From contig JANQMH010000045.1 in NCBI GenBank assembly GCA_028280195.1, positions 33,483 to 97,482 on the forward strand: DNA of 64,000 nt, given 5' to 3'. This document shows positions 30,063 through 38,761 of the stretch, one piece after another; the first letter of the stretch is position 1; the number at the start of each line of letters is the position of its first letter. This DNA comes from Exilibacterium sp. (GTDB lineage: Bacteria; Pseudomonadota; Gammaproteobacteria; Pseudomonadales; Cellvibrionaceae). The notes beneath the pieces are model-generated. The model searched no databases. It saw nothing but the letters and a program-made list of their open reading frames with translations, and had not been told where the DNA came from. The translations under genes were made by a program, and so were the position numbers.

Positions 30063-30120
30063 CAGTTATATCAGGGCACAGCCAGTTATATCAGGGCACA
30101 GCAGTTATATCGGGGCCGGG
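30063..30120 (+). repeat. triplicated 19-20 bp repeat in the tRNA-Pro leader
   Basis: Units CAGTTATATCAGGGCACAGC (30063-30082), the same minus its last base (30083-30101) and a diverged third (30102-30120, CAGTTATATCGGGGCCGGG) stand head to tail between the promoter and the tRNA. Confidence 0.85.
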
Positions 30121-30125
30121 ATCAT

Positions 30126-30202
30126 CGGAGCGTAGCGCAGCCTGGTAGCGCACCTCGTTCGGGACGAGGGGGTCGGAGGTTCAAATCCTCTCGCTCCGAC
30201 CA
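30126..30202 (+). tRNA. tRNA-Pro (CGG anticodon)
   Basis: A 77-base cloverleaf with acceptor arms CGGAGCG/CGCTCCG, D-loop AGCCTGGTAGCG, anticodon stem CCTCG/CGAGG around TTCGGGA (anticodon CGG), T-arm GGAGG-TTCAAAT-CCTCT and an encoded CCA. The sequence closely follows known proteobacterial tRNA-Pro. The promoter at 30023 serves it. Confidence 0.97.
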
Positions 30203-30320
30203 ATATCGGTAAAACGTCGCGACAGGCGCGGGCCGGAACAATATGGACATGAAGCTGCCTGGATATGACAAGCTGGCTATAAAAGGCCTGAGCCGAAAAA
30301 ACCGCACTGAAAAAAAAGAA

Positions 30321-30454
30321 CCCGATGTCTGGGGGAGAGCATCGGGCCAAGACCATTAGGAGTGAAACATTAAGGATAACTTCCTTAATAGCAAATCGCT
30401 TTCGCGATTCTAACTGGTGCCTACTTACACTTGGGGGGATGTGCATCACCAGTT
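30321..30454 (+). ncRNA. structured RNA candidate: four consecutive hairpins
   Basis: Four perfect stems follow one another: CCCGATG/CATCGGG (30321-30346), ATTAAGGA/TCCTTAAT (30369-30389), AATCGC/GCGATT (30394-30409) and AACTGGTG/CACCAGTT (30412-30454). GGA triplets occur in the first and last loops and in a linker, reminiscent of CsrA/Rsm-binding RNAs, though the second hairpin hides its GGA in the stem. A possible TATAAA lies near 30274 and a terminator-like hairpin at 30598-30639. It could also be an extension of the tRNA-Pro transcript. Strand and function are unproven. Confidence 0.35.
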
Positions 30455-30597
30455 ACTTCTAAGTATTGGCGAGTCCTAAAAAACTTCCAGTCATCCAGGC
30501 ACTAATTCTTAAATCAATTCGCAATAGGTGTGTTTAAAACTTAGTCACTTAGGCTATATCCTGAGCGATCAGGTCTAGCGTGACATGAGGCACATTA

Positions 30598-30639
30598 TGT
30601 GGTTTCAAGCTCTGTTAGGCTTGTGGAAACACATTTTTT
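30598..30639 (+). terminator. terminator-like hairpin with T6 tail
   Basis: GTTTC and AAGC on the left pair with GCTT and GAAAC on the right, with a GTG bulge and an outer TGT/ACA, followed by TTTTTT at 30634-30639. A small GNRA-capped hairpin (CCTGA-GCGA-TCAGG, 30560-30573) lies just before. It ends a transcript from the tRNA or ncRNA candidate before the next gene. Confidence 0.5.
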
Positions 30640-30737
30640 ATATCGCCTTAGCAGCCGTGGGCTACTGCTGCAGTCCGCTCTTCGTGTGTGTTCGGGCGCA
30701 AAAAGGACCCGAATAGGTAAATCCTGGGATTGATGTT

Positions 30738-32240
30738 ATGTCTGCTATTTACAGTGCTTTTCCCACACCGCCGTGGCTGACCACGCTGATACTGTTTGCC
30801 ATCGCGGTGCTGTTACTGTACATGGCCAGAACTTCGGCCCACGGCGCCATCAACAGTATTTTCAGAATGCTGCACAACGGCCTGCGCATCGGCGCGCGCT
30901 CGGTTGCCCTGGCGGAAAAACGCCTCAGCGTGCGCAACCGCGACGTGCTGCTGGCGCTGGGGCGCGACCACGCCGAGCGGGAATTGAATCGGGAGTTTTT
31001 CCGCATCAACCGCTTCGTCGAAAGGGATCTCGGCGGCTATCCGCAGGTACAGCGTGCCATACAGGCGCAGGTGGCCCAGATCAGCGAGGACTATAAGGCC
31101 AGTGCCGAAGTGCCGCCGCCATCGCCGGACTGGGTGCAGGCGGTGGAGTCGGTGGCAAAGTTACAGGTCAAGGAAAAAAGCAACAGCAACCTGACCTCCC
31201 GCATCCTCGAAGACATTTACAACGCCGCCGAGGACCAGCACCGCGAGACACTGAAGGAATACCGCGAGGCGATGACCGAGCGCAATAATCGCCTGCGGCA
31301 AATGGCACCTTTCTGGCGTAAACTCAGCAATACGGTCGATCAGGTTGGCAAACACCTCCAGGAACTGGTAACCCGCAGCAACAATATCGATCGGCAGATG
31401 GAACACTTCGAGGAAATCAATCGCGGCACCGATAAGGCTGCACGGCGGCTGAAGGCTTCAAACTCGATTCAGTTCTGTGTGGCGCTGCTGTTCGTGCTGT
31501 TTGCCGCCGGCGGCGCCTTTTTCAATTTTCACTTGATCGCTTTGCCGATGTCGGAAATGGTGGGCGCAGCCTCCCGCGTCGGCGGTGTCAAAGTGGCGGA
31601 TGTCGCCGCGCTGGTGATTATTTTTCTGGAAATCACCATGGGCATGTTTTTGCTCGAGTGTCTCGGCTGGACGCGCCTGTTTCCCATTATCGGCGCCATG
31701 GATGATAAATCGCGGGTCAGAATCGCCATTGCCTGCGGCACCTTCCTGCTGGTACTGGCGGGGGTGGAGGCGGGCCTGGCCTTTATGCGCGACCAGATCG
31801 CCGCCGATTACTCGGCCCTGCGCGCCTCTCTGGCCGGCGCCGGCAGCGCGCCGGAGGAAGAGGCAGTCAATGCCTGGATACCCCGCGTCACCGGCATGTT
31901 TCTGGGTTTTACCGTACCGCTGGCATTGACACTGGTGGCCATTCCGCTGGAATACCTGATTAATACCGGCCGCAATATATTCGGCATGCTGCTCGAATAC
32001 CTGTTGCGCCTGCTGGCTATCTTGCTGCGCCTGGCGGGCAATGTCAGCCGCCATCTGGGCCACCTGACGCTGTACCTGTACGATATGCTGATCGTGCTGC
32101 CGCTGTGGCTCGAGGGACTGTGGCTGGCCTCCCGCAGGGCCAGCAGCGGCGCCGGCGGCGCGGAATTCGGCGGGCCCGACGGCAATGCCGACGGCGGCAG
32201 CAGTTTTTACCGCGGCAACGAGGTATCGAAAAATGCGTAG
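30738..32240 (+). CDS. polytopic membrane protein with a long coiled-coil domain, unknown family
   Basis: 500 residues. One N-terminal transmembrane helix (about 14-31) leads to a charged, helical, coiled-coil-like region (about 75-240, rich in Glu, Arg and Gln); then four or five more membrane helices (about 243-267, 287-310, 327-347, 385-408, and amphipathic helices to about 470). The C-terminal tail is Gly-rich. The layout recalls MotA/ExbB-like or mechanosensory proteins, but I see no diagnostic motif. It overlaps the start of a VWA lipoprotein gene by eight bases, so the two are coupled and may form an envelope complex. Confidence 0.7.
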   Translation: MSAIYSAFPTPPWLTTLILFAIAVLLLYMARTSAHGAINSIFRMLHNGLRIGARSVALAEKRLSVRNRDVLLALGRDHAERELNREFFRINRFVERDLGGYPQVQRAIQAQVAQISEDYKASAEVPPPSPDWVQAVESVAKLQVKEKSNSNLTSRILEDIYNAAEDQHRETLKEYREAMTERNNRLRQMAPFWRKLSNTVDQVGKHLQELVTRSNNIDRQMEHFEEINRGTDKAARRLKASNSIQFCVALLFVLFAAGGAFFNFHLIALPMSEMVGAASRVGGVKVADVAALVIIFLEITMGMFLLECLGWTRLFPIIGAMDDKSRVRIAIACGTFLLVLAGVEAGLAFMRDQIAADYSALRASLAGAGSAPEEEAVNAWIPRVTGMFLGFTVPLALTLVAIPLEYLINTGRNIFGMLLEYLLRLLAILLRLAGNVSRHLGHLTLYLYDMLIVLPLWLEGLWLASRRASSGAGGAEFGGPDGNADGGSSFYRGNEVSKNA

Positions 32241-32883
32241 GCTATGGATTGCGGTACTGGTGTTGAGCCTGTTCGGCTGCAGCGACGGCGGCGGCCAGGC
32301 CAACAACTACCAGCGCGGTGTCTATCTGTTGCTCGACACCTCCGGTACCTATACCGAAGAGCTTGTCAAAGCCAAACAAATCATCAATTATCTGCTGGCC
32401 TATCTCGAGCCCGGCGATACCTTTGTGGTGGCGCGTATCGACAGCGGCAGTTTCAGCGAAAAGGATATTGTGGCCAAGGTAACCCTCGACGCGCGGCCCT
32501 CTGCTGCCAACCGCCAGAAGCGCGAGTTTGCCAGCACCATTGCCGACTTTGTCACCAATGTCAAAAGCAGTGCCTATACGGATATTTCCGGCGGCCTGCT
32601 GCAGGCGATCGAATATCTCAACGAAGCCCGGGTGGGCAAAAAGCACATTTATATTTTTTCCGATTTAAAAGAGGATTTACCGGCTAACTTCAAGCGCGAT
32701 TTTGATTTCACCCTCGACGGTTTTGTCGTCAAAGCCCTGAATGTCACCAAGCTGCGCTCCGACAACGTCAATCCGGTGGAATACCTGGAGCGGGTGGCGG
32801 ACTGGCAGGCGCGGGTGGTACAGGGAGGCGGTACCTGGGGGATTATCAACGACCTCGACAGGGCCGATGCGCTGGCGTTGTGA
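32233..32883 (+). CDS. von Willebrand factor A-domain lipoprotein
   Basis: 216 residues with a lipoprotein signal (LSLFGC, Cys16) and a VWA domain. The metal-ion-dependent adhesion site appears as DTSGTY (DxSxS-like, with Thr for the last Ser), TDISGG and FSDLKED. VWA domains bind protein partners through a divalent metal; tethered to a membrane it could gate or sense the partner gene product at 30738. ATG 32233 is the codon that fits the signal peptide. I do not recognise a characterised homolog of the pair. Confidence 0.78.
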   Translation: MRRLWIAVLVLSLFGCSDGGGQANNYQRGVYLLLDTSGTYTEELVKAKQIINYLLAYLEPGDTFVVARIDSGSFSEKDIVAKVTLDARPSAANRQKREFASTIADFVTNVKSSAYTDISGGLLQAIEYLNEARVGKKHIYIFSDLKEDLPANFKRDFDFTLDGFVVKALNVTKLRSDNVNPVEYLERVADWQARVVQGGGTWGIINDLDRADALAL

Positions 32884-32943
32884 TTTCCCTGCCACCTCCG
32901 ATGGCTTACAATCGAGCCACTGTCGACGCCACCGGACCCCGAT

Positions 32944-33930
32944 ATGACAAAAATACGCTGGGGCATACTGGGCCCGGGCAAGATTGCCCATGCCTTTGCC
33001 GAAGATTTCCAATACGTCGATGACGGTGTGCTCTGCGCCGTCGCCTCGCGCGACAGCGGTCGCGCCCGGGCCTTTGCCGGACAGTATCAGCTGCCTTTTG
33101 CCTACGGCAGCTACGCTGAGCTGGCCGCCAGCCCGGAGGTCGATGCGGTTTATATCGCCGTGCCCCACTCGCATCACTTTGAAACCGCCAGCCTGTGCCT
33201 GCAGGCCGGTAAGGCGGTGCTGTGCGAGAAGCCGCTGACACTTAACAGCCGCCAGTCCGAACAGCTGTTTGAGCTGGCGCGCCGGCAGCGGGCCTTCCTG
33301 ATGGAGGCCCTGTGGAGCAGGTTCAACCCGGTGATCCTGCGGCTGCAGGCGCTGATTGCCGCCGGTGAGATCGGCGAGGTGCGCCGCATCAGCAGCAACT
33401 TCGGTTTCAAGGCCGGCAGCGATCCGCAATCCCGTCTCTGGGACCCCCGGCAGGCCGGCGGCGCGCTGCTCGATATCGGTATCTACTGCCTGTTTTTACC
33501 GCACCTGCTGTGGGGCGCGCCCGCTGCGGTTGCCGCCCAGGCGGTGCTGGGGGAGACCGGTGTCGACGCCCAGGAGCAGATTATCATGCGCTGGCACGAC
33601 GGCCGCATGGCAGTGGCGGAAGCGTCGCTGAACAGCTACTACCCCACCACAGCGGCTATCTCCGGCACTCGGGGATATATAGAACTGGCGCGGCCGTTTT
33701 TTGCCAGCCGCGAAATGACGGTGTGGAAGCCCGGTGAGGAAGCGCGCCAGCAGCGCTGGAACTTTCCCGGGCGCGGCTATCAGTTCGAAGTCGACGAGGT
33801 CAACACCTGCCTGCGTCGGGGTAAAATTGCCAGCGAAAAACACAGCTGGGCCGATTCACTGGCCCTGACCCGGACCATGGACCGCCTGCGCCGCGAGTGG
33901 GGGGTGTGCTATCCCGCCGAGGAGGACTGA
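32944..33930 (+). CDS. Gfo/Idh/MocA-family NAD(P)-dependent oxidoreductase
   Basis: 328 residues with an N-terminal Rossmann fold (RWGILGPGKIAHAFAEDF, a GxGxxA-like variant) and the EKP catalytic motif (VLCEKPLTL) near residue 98. The C-terminal alpha/beta domain is of the dehydrogenase kind. It would oxidise or reduce a sugar, inositol or dihydrodiol using NAD(P). The substrate cannot be read from neighbours: it sits alone between the VWA gene and a TetR gene. Confidence 0.9.
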   Translation: MTKIRWGILGPGKIAHAFAEDFQYVDDGVLCAVASRDSGRARAFAGQYQLPFAYGSYAELAASPEVDAVYIAVPHSHHFETASLCLQAGKAVLCEKPLTLNSRQSEQLFELARRQRAFLMEALWSRFNPVILRLQALIAAGEIGEVRRISSNFGFKAGSDPQSRLWDPRQAGGALLDIGIYCLFLPHLLWGAPAAVAAQAVLGETGVDAQEQIIMRWHDGRMAVAEASLNSYYPTTAAISGTRGYIELARPFFASREMTVWKPGEEARQQRWNFPGRGYQFEVDEVNTCLRRGKIASEKHSWADSLALTRTMDRLRREWGVCYPAEED

Positions 33931-34071
33931 GTGGGTTGCCGTACATGCCCCACAAAGGCGCATTAGTGAGTTTCTACCCCAAGCCGGTACCAGTGAACTA
34001 CACTTATCTCTGGGTCCCCGATCGGCGCTGGAAATATCGGCGGCCTATTTATACTCACAGGGGGAAGTCCG

Positions 34072-34100
34072 CTGTCAATCCGCCGATCTTGGGTTAGAAT
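34072..34100 (+). promoter_or_regulatory. candidate sigma-70 promoter of the TetR gene
   Basis: CTGTCA (34072-34077), 17-base spacer, TAGAAT (34095-34100), 28 bases before ATG 34128, with a GAGGCAGGT ribosome site between. Confidence 0.5.
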
Positions 34101-34127
34101 AAGGAGCGCAACTAAGAGGCAGGTAAT

Positions 34128-34748
34128 ATGGATAAAACAAAACAAAAAGTCCAAAAGTTCCGCGAAAGGGAGCAGAACATACTCGATGCTGCATTAAAAC
34201 TCTTAATTGAACACGGCGAAGAGAAGGTTACCGTCGAACAGATTGCCGACTATGTCGATATCGGCAAAGGCACCATCTACAAGCACTTCACTTCAAAGGT
34301 TGAAATCTACCTGCGCCTGCTTTTCGACTATGAAAGATCGATTGCCGAACGGCTGAAAGAAGGCGTCAGAGCGGCGGAGGAGGGCGATTACGCCGCGCCG
34401 GCCAGAGCCTATTTTGACTGCCGTATTTCCAACCCGGAAAAAGACCGCCTGTTCCAGCGCCTGGAAGAAAAAATCATTGCCCTCAATCAGGCGCCGGAAA
34501 AAATTGAGGAACTGCACCAGCTGCGCAACGGTATCGAGGATGCGCTGAAGAGTTTTATCAGCCGCCGCATCACCGAAGGCCGCTTGCAGGACGTGCCGCC
34601 CTATTACTACTATGCCGCCTACTGGGCGCTGACCCAGGGGGCAGTGGAGCTATATCATTCCAAGTCGTTTTCGCCGCTGGTCGAGGACATGCAGGGACTG
34701 ATGGAATTCATCAAGGATCTCGGTGTACATATGGGTAATCGCAGTTAA
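34128..34748 (+). CDS. TetR/AcrR-family transcriptional regulator
   Basis: 206 residues. The N-terminal TetR HTH reads ILDAALKLLIEHGEEKVTVEQIADYVDIGKGTIYKHFTSKVEIY at 16-60, followed by an all-helical ligand/dimer domain. It would repress a target promoter until a small hydrophobic ligand binds. The adjacent genes give no clear efflux or degradation target. Its own promoter lies at 34072-34100. Confidence 0.92.
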   Translation: MDKTKQKVQKFREREQNILDAALKLLIEHGEEKVTVEQIADYVDIGKGTIYKHFTSKVEIYLRLLFDYERSIAERLKEGVRAAEEGDYAAPARAYFDCRISNPEKDRLFQRLEEKIIALNQAPEKIEELHQLRNGIEDALKSFISRRITEGRLQDVPPYYYYAAYWALTQGAVELYHSKSFSPLVEDMQGLMEFIKDLGVHMGNRS

Positions 34749-34922
34749 AGCGGCCGCCCTCAGGGTCGATATATAGACAGTATAACCCTGCGCCTGGCAG
34801 GGGAAATGCTGGAAGATGTCTGAGGATATCTGAGGATATTGAAAGACATCGAAGCCCCATGTGTCTGCGCTTGATACAGCAGCTACAGGCTGTGAGCCGT
34901 CAACGCATCTCGAGAATTGCCT

Positions 34923-35534
34923 ATGAACAGCCGCCCATCGATCCGCGTTGCCAAGCTGCTGCTGTTAGCTTTCGCCCTGTCGCTCTGCAGCTGCACCTTC
35001 AAGTACACGGCGCAAACCACGCAGTTGTGGCTGCAGCGCAGCGAATTTATCGATCACCACCGGCTGTATCGCCAGCAGGACTGGACACTGCCGGGCGGCG
35101 CCGCCATCTATGTCGCTTTCCCCGACAGCCGCTTTCCCGATGCGATGGACCTGCGTGTCCAGCGCGAATTGATCGGGCAACTCAGCGCCCATTTTCCCGT
35201 ACTCGAATCCGGTTCCGGCGCGGAAACACCGCAATTGGCACTGCAGCGGGCGCGGGCCGCCGGTATGTCGTTCATGCTCTATCCACAGCTGCGCCGCCTG
35301 CGCGATGAAGTCAACAGCTGGCGCGAACTCGACAGTGGCCGCACGGCCGGTCTCGGCAGAGACCGGCTGCAGGTACAAGTGCAGATTTACGACAGCGTAA
35401 ACCGGCGCCTGCTGGATACCGCCCTGGTGTCAAGTCGCAGCAGCTGGCTGGCCTGGCAGCAGCAGGCGCCAGAGCATATGCTGGGGCCGGCTTTTGCCGA
35501 GTTTGCCCGCAGCCTCAGTGCAAACCAGCCTTAG
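34923..35534 (+). CDS. DUF4823-type lipoprotein
   Basis: 203 residues: a lipoprotein signal (LCSC) then a soluble domain with a repeating pattern (YVAFPDSRFPDAM, YPQLRRLRDEVNSWR, VQVQIYDSVNRRLLDTALVSSRSSW) like the DUF4823 family. The function is unknown; the fold may be similar to TolB-N or LptE-type periplasmic proteins. ATG 34923 is used; TTG 34917 would add two codons. It is followed after four bases by the DUF1285 gene. Confidence 0.75.
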   Translation: MNSRPSIRVAKLLLLAFALSLCSCTFKYTAQTTQLWLQRSEFIDHHRLYRQQDWTLPGGAAIYVAFPDSRFPDAMDLRVQRELIGQLSAHFPVLESGSGAETPQLALQRARAAGMSFMLYPQLRRLRDEVNSWRELDSGRTAGLGRDRLQVQVQIYDSVNRRLLDTALVSSRSSWLAWQQQAPEHMLGPAFAEFARSLSANQP

Positions 35535-35538
35535 GTTG

Positions 35539-36213
35539 ATGGCTTTGTCTCCTGAAACACCACCGCATCCCGACGCCCAGGCGCTGTTCGATTACCTGCA
35601 GCGCCAGCAGGCGCAGCAGCTCTCGGCGCTGCCGCCGGTGGCGCAGTGGCAGCCGCCGCTATCGGGTGATATGGACATGCGCATTGCCCGCGACGGTACC
35701 TGGTATCACCAGGGCGGGGCCATCAGGCGCCCGGCAATGGTGAAGCTGTTTTCGCGCATTTTAAAGCGCGAGGGCGATGACTACTTCCTGGTAACGCCGG
35801 TGGAGAAATGGCGCATCGTGGTAGAGGATGCACCGTTTGTCGCGATCGATTTCCGGCTTGAAGGCGGCAACGGTGCCGGCGAGTGTGCGCCGATGCCGGG
35901 GCAGGCGCTGGTCTTTACCACCCAGGTGGGAGATGAGGTGGTATTGGGCCCGGAGAACCCGTTGTGGGTGGAACTGCGCGCGACAGGCGCAGCCGGCAGC
36001 GGCGAACCGCGTCCTTATGTTGCCGTACGGGCCGGCCTTAAAGCCTTGCTGCACCGCAATACCTATTACCGGCTGGTTGAACTGGGTTGTCGGCAGCTCG
36101 AAGCGCAATCGACTGGAATGCCGGCGAGCGAGGAGGGGCAGTCACACAATATCGGTATTTGGAGCCTCGGGCACTTTTTTTCCCTCGAGCCAGCTGCATA
36201 TTGCGACCCATAG
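35539..36213 (+). CDS. DUF1285 protein
   Basis: 224 residues. The core DMDMRIARDGTWYHQGGAIRRPAMVKLFSRIL is the characteristic DUF1285 block, then EKWRIVVEDAPFVAIDF. Members are small cytoplasmic proteins of unknown role. It lies four bases after the DUF4823 gene in a probable operon. ATG 35539 is supported by the family start; the frame extends upstream to 35494 inside the previous gene. Confidence 0.82.
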   Translation: MALSPETPPHPDAQALFDYLQRQQAQQLSALPPVAQWQPPLSGDMDMRIARDGTWYHQGGAIRRPAMVKLFSRILKREGDDYFLVTPVEKWRIVVEDAPFVAIDFRLEGGNGAGECAPMPGQALVFTTQVGDEVVLGPENPLWVELRATGAAGSGEPRPYVAVRAGLKALLHRNTYYRLVELGCRQLEAQSTGMPASEEGQSHNIGIWSLGHFFSLEPAAYCDP

Positions 36214-36544
36214 AGACCGGCATGATCCTCTTAACGGTTTGCGTCCGATGTTGCAACGCAGTAGAAACAGCACCGACAACATCTCAAAGGTAAATACCTT
36301 TCCACGCCTCGTCACAGGGTTGCGAAGGCCCAGCTGACACCACACTAAAGGGTAGTTGTAACATTGCCTGCCTGCAGCCAGTATAAGCTGATGTGCAGTA
36401 GCACAACGCTTTGGAGCCGTTTGGCAAAGGAGCGAACCCTGGCTGCTCTGACTGACATTGGGACCACTGGTTCCAGGCGAATGCCGGTGAGGTGTCAGGG
36501 TTTGTCGATTATTCTTTAGCTATTAAAAAGAGAGGGTCGGTTTT
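36214..36544. other. 331-base intergenic region with nothing recognised
   Basis: No credible gene, repeat or terminator was found. A GAGAGGG ribosome site at 36530-36536 serves the next gene. It is more AT-rich near its 3' end. Confidence 0.4.
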
Positions 36545-37081
36545 ATGCCGCTTACAGAAGTTTTCCCGCTACAAAACAACTTTGTAGATGCAAGTAATCG
36601 AAAAGGAGTTTGCACGGTGGCGGCACTACAATGGGCGAAAAAGTGTTTAGAGCTGGGCCGAGGGCTTAAAAACCGTGATGAATTAGGAATGAGCGACGTT
36701 CAACTCCAGCAAAGAATGCAAACAGTGCGCGGCTATGACAATGACCCGGTAAGGCAGACCGAAGAGATGGGCCTGCGTATTGTCGGCGGCAAAGATGTCC
36801 AGATAACGACACCAGATGAAGTGCAGGCGGTTACTGCATCGACGCCGCCCCACATCTCCATATTCTGGAATCGGGACCATACAATGGGATACCGGTTTAG
36901 CCTGAAGAAAAACGAGTACGATTTGTTTGACAATAATTTCGGGCTCTATCGTACCAATTCGCCCGCGGATATTTTCGACTGTTTACGCAATAATCAGCCG
37001 TCTGTTTACCAGGGTACGCCTATCCTGGCTGTTCGTGTAGTGGAACTGCCGGATTCGAAACTCGCCTGCAACATACTCTGA
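36545..37081 (+). CDS. YopT/AvrPphB-like (C58-type) cysteine protease candidate
   Basis: 178 residues with a papain-like triad arrangement seen in YopT-type proteins: Cys23 in RKGVCTVAALQWAKK, His112 in RDHTMGYRF, and Asp129 in LFDNNFGLY. In the C58 family the Cys follows a Gly-x-Cys, a conserved His precedes a hydrophobic strand, and Asp lies in a D-N/P-N-G motif, so all three elements match. There is no signal peptide or transmembrane segment. The gene stands alone, is lower in GC than its neighbours and has a strong GAGAGGG ribosome site. It may act on a host or competitor protein, or inside the cell; no secretion system or immunity gene is visible. Confidence 0.55.
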   Translation: MPLTEVFPLQNNFVDASNRKGVCTVAALQWAKKCLELGRGLKNRDELGMSDVQLQQRMQTVRGYDNDPVRQTEEMGLRIVGGKDVQITTPDEVQAVTASTPPHISIFWNRDHTMGYRFSLKKNEYDLFDNNFGLYRTNSPADIFDCLRNNQPSVYQGTPILAVRVVELPDSKLACNIL

Positions 37082-37120
37082 CCGCAGACTGACGGCTTGC
37101 CGCAGCACTTGTATAAATGC

Positions 37121-38761
37121 CTACATATTCGGGTAGTTAGGCCCGCCGGCGCCTTCGGGGGTGACCCAGGTGATATTCTGGCTCGGGTCCTTGATATCGC
37201 AGGTCTTGCAATGCACGCAGTTTTGCGCATTGATCTGAAAGCGCTTGTTACCCTCCGCCTCTTCCACCACTTCATAGACGCCGGCCGGGCAGTAGCGCTG
37301 CGCCGGTTCGTCGTAGAGAGCCAGATTGGTAGCGATGGGAATGGCGGCGTCGGCCAGCTGCAGATGGACGGGCTGGTCCTCCTCGTGGTTGGTATTGGAC
37401 AGAAATACCGACGACAGTTTGTCGAAGCTGATTTTGCCGTCGGGTTTCGGGTAGTCGATTTTCTGACTTTCCGCCGCCGGCTTCATCCCCTCGTGGTCCG
37501 GCTTGGGATCGGACAGCGTCCACGGCACTTTGCCGCCGAACAGTTTCAGGTCGATAAAGGCGTAGGCCGAGCCCAGCAGATAGCCCCACTTGTGCTGAGC
37601 GGCACCGATATTGCGCTGTTTCCACAGCTCCTGATAGGCCCAGGAGGCCTGATAACGGCTGGTGAACTCATTGAGTTCATCACCGCTGCGGCCGGCGGCG
37701 AGCGCTTCGACCACGGTTTCGGCGGCCACCATGCCGGATTTCATCGCCGTGTGCGAACCCTTGATCTTGGCAAAGTTCAAGGTGCCGGCATTGTCACCGA
37801 TCAGCAGTCCGCCCGGGAAGGTCATCTTCGGTTGCGACTGCGGGCCGCCCTTGGTGATGGCGCGGGCGCCGTAGGAGATACGCTCGCCGCCTTCGAGATA
37901 CTGTTTGATCACCGGGTGGTGCTTGTAGCGCTGGAACTCGTCGAAAGGGCTGACGTGGGGATTGGTGTAGGCGAGGTCGGTAATCAGCCCCACCACGACC
38001 TGGTTGTCCTCCAGGTGATATAGAAAGCTGCCACCGGTGGTACCGCTTTCCGACAGCGGCCAGCCCAGACTGTGCAGCACCAGGCCGGGCTGGTGCTGGC
38101 CGTCGGGTACTTTCCACAGCTCTTTGATGCCGATGCCGTAGTGCTGCGGTTCTCTGTCTTTGTCGAGTTCGAAGCCGGCGATCAGCTGCTTGCCCAGATG
38201 GCCGCGACAGCCCTCGCTGAACAGGGTGTATTTGGCGTGCAGTTCCATGCCCTGCATATACGAGTCTTTATGTTCGCCGGCGGCGGAAACGCCCATATCG
38301 CCGGTGGCAATGCCTTTGACACTGCCGTTGTCACGATAGAGAATCTCAGCGGCGGCAAAGCCCGGAAAGATCTCCACACCGAGGTTTTCCGCCTGTTCGG
38401 CCAGCCAGCGGCAGACGTTGCCGAGGCTGACGATATAGTTGCCGTCGTTGTGGGCGGTATCGGGAACCAGCAGGCCCGGTACCTTGGTGGCGTTTGTGGC
38501 ATTGCGCAGAACGTAAATGTCGTCGCCGGAAACGGGAGTATTCAGCGGTGCGCCCTTTTCTTTCCAGTCGGGGAACAGCTCGTTCAGAGCAGTGGGCTCG
38601 AGCACGGCGCCGGAGAGGATATGGGCACCCACCTCCGAGCCTTTTTCCACCACACAGACGCTGATATCCTGATTGAGCTGGCGTATATGGCAGGCCGCAG
38701 CGAGGCCCGAGGGGCCGGCGCCGACGATCACCACATCGTACTCCATAGATTCTCGTTCCAC
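37121..38761 (-). CDS. electron transfer flavoprotein-ubiquinone oxidoreductase
   Basis: 546 residues. The N-terminal FAD site is DVVIVGAGPSGLAAA; the quinone-binding region is hydrophobic; the C-terminal 4Fe-4S motif is CVHCKTCDIKDPSQNI. It moves electrons from reduced ETF to ubiquinone at the inner membrane, linking fatty acid and amino acid dehydrogenases to respiration. The start is GTG 38761: homologs usually begin MERE-x-ME-x-DVV, as this does; ATG 38746 is the alternative. It is divergent from etfBA. Confidence 0.96.
   Translation of the reverse strand: MERESMEYDVVIVGAGPSGLAAACHIRQLNQDISVCVVEKGSEVGAHILSGAVLEPTALNELFPDWKEKGAPLNTPVSGDDIYVLRNATNATKVPGLLVPDTAHNDGNYIVSLGNVCRWLAEQAENLGVEIFPGFAAAEILYRDNGSVKGIATGDMGVSAAGEHKDSYMQGMELHAKYTLFSEGCRGHLGKQLIAGFELDKDREPQHYGIGIKELWKVPDGQHQPGLVLHSLGWPLSESGTTGGSFLYHLEDNQVVVGLITDLAYTNPHVSPFDEFQRYKHHPVIKQYLEGGERISYGARAITKGGPQSQPKMTFPGGLLIGDNAGTLNFAKIKGSHTAMKSGMVAAETVVEALAAGRSGDELNEFTSRYQASWAYQELWKQRNIGAAQHKWGYLLGSAYAFIDLKLFGGKVPWTLSDPKPDHEGMKPAAESQKIDYPKPDGKISFDKLSSVFLSNTNHEEDQPVHLQLADAAIPIATNLALYDEPAQRYCPAGVYEVVEEAEGNKRFQINAQNCVHCKTCDIKDPSQNITWVTPEGAGGPNYPNM

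Noticed and set aside
30105..30449. 114-codon minus-strand frame containing [20 protein letters not shown]
   Set aside because: This is the well-known false protein read from the complement of a tRNA-Pro gene; the tRNA is clear on the plus strand.
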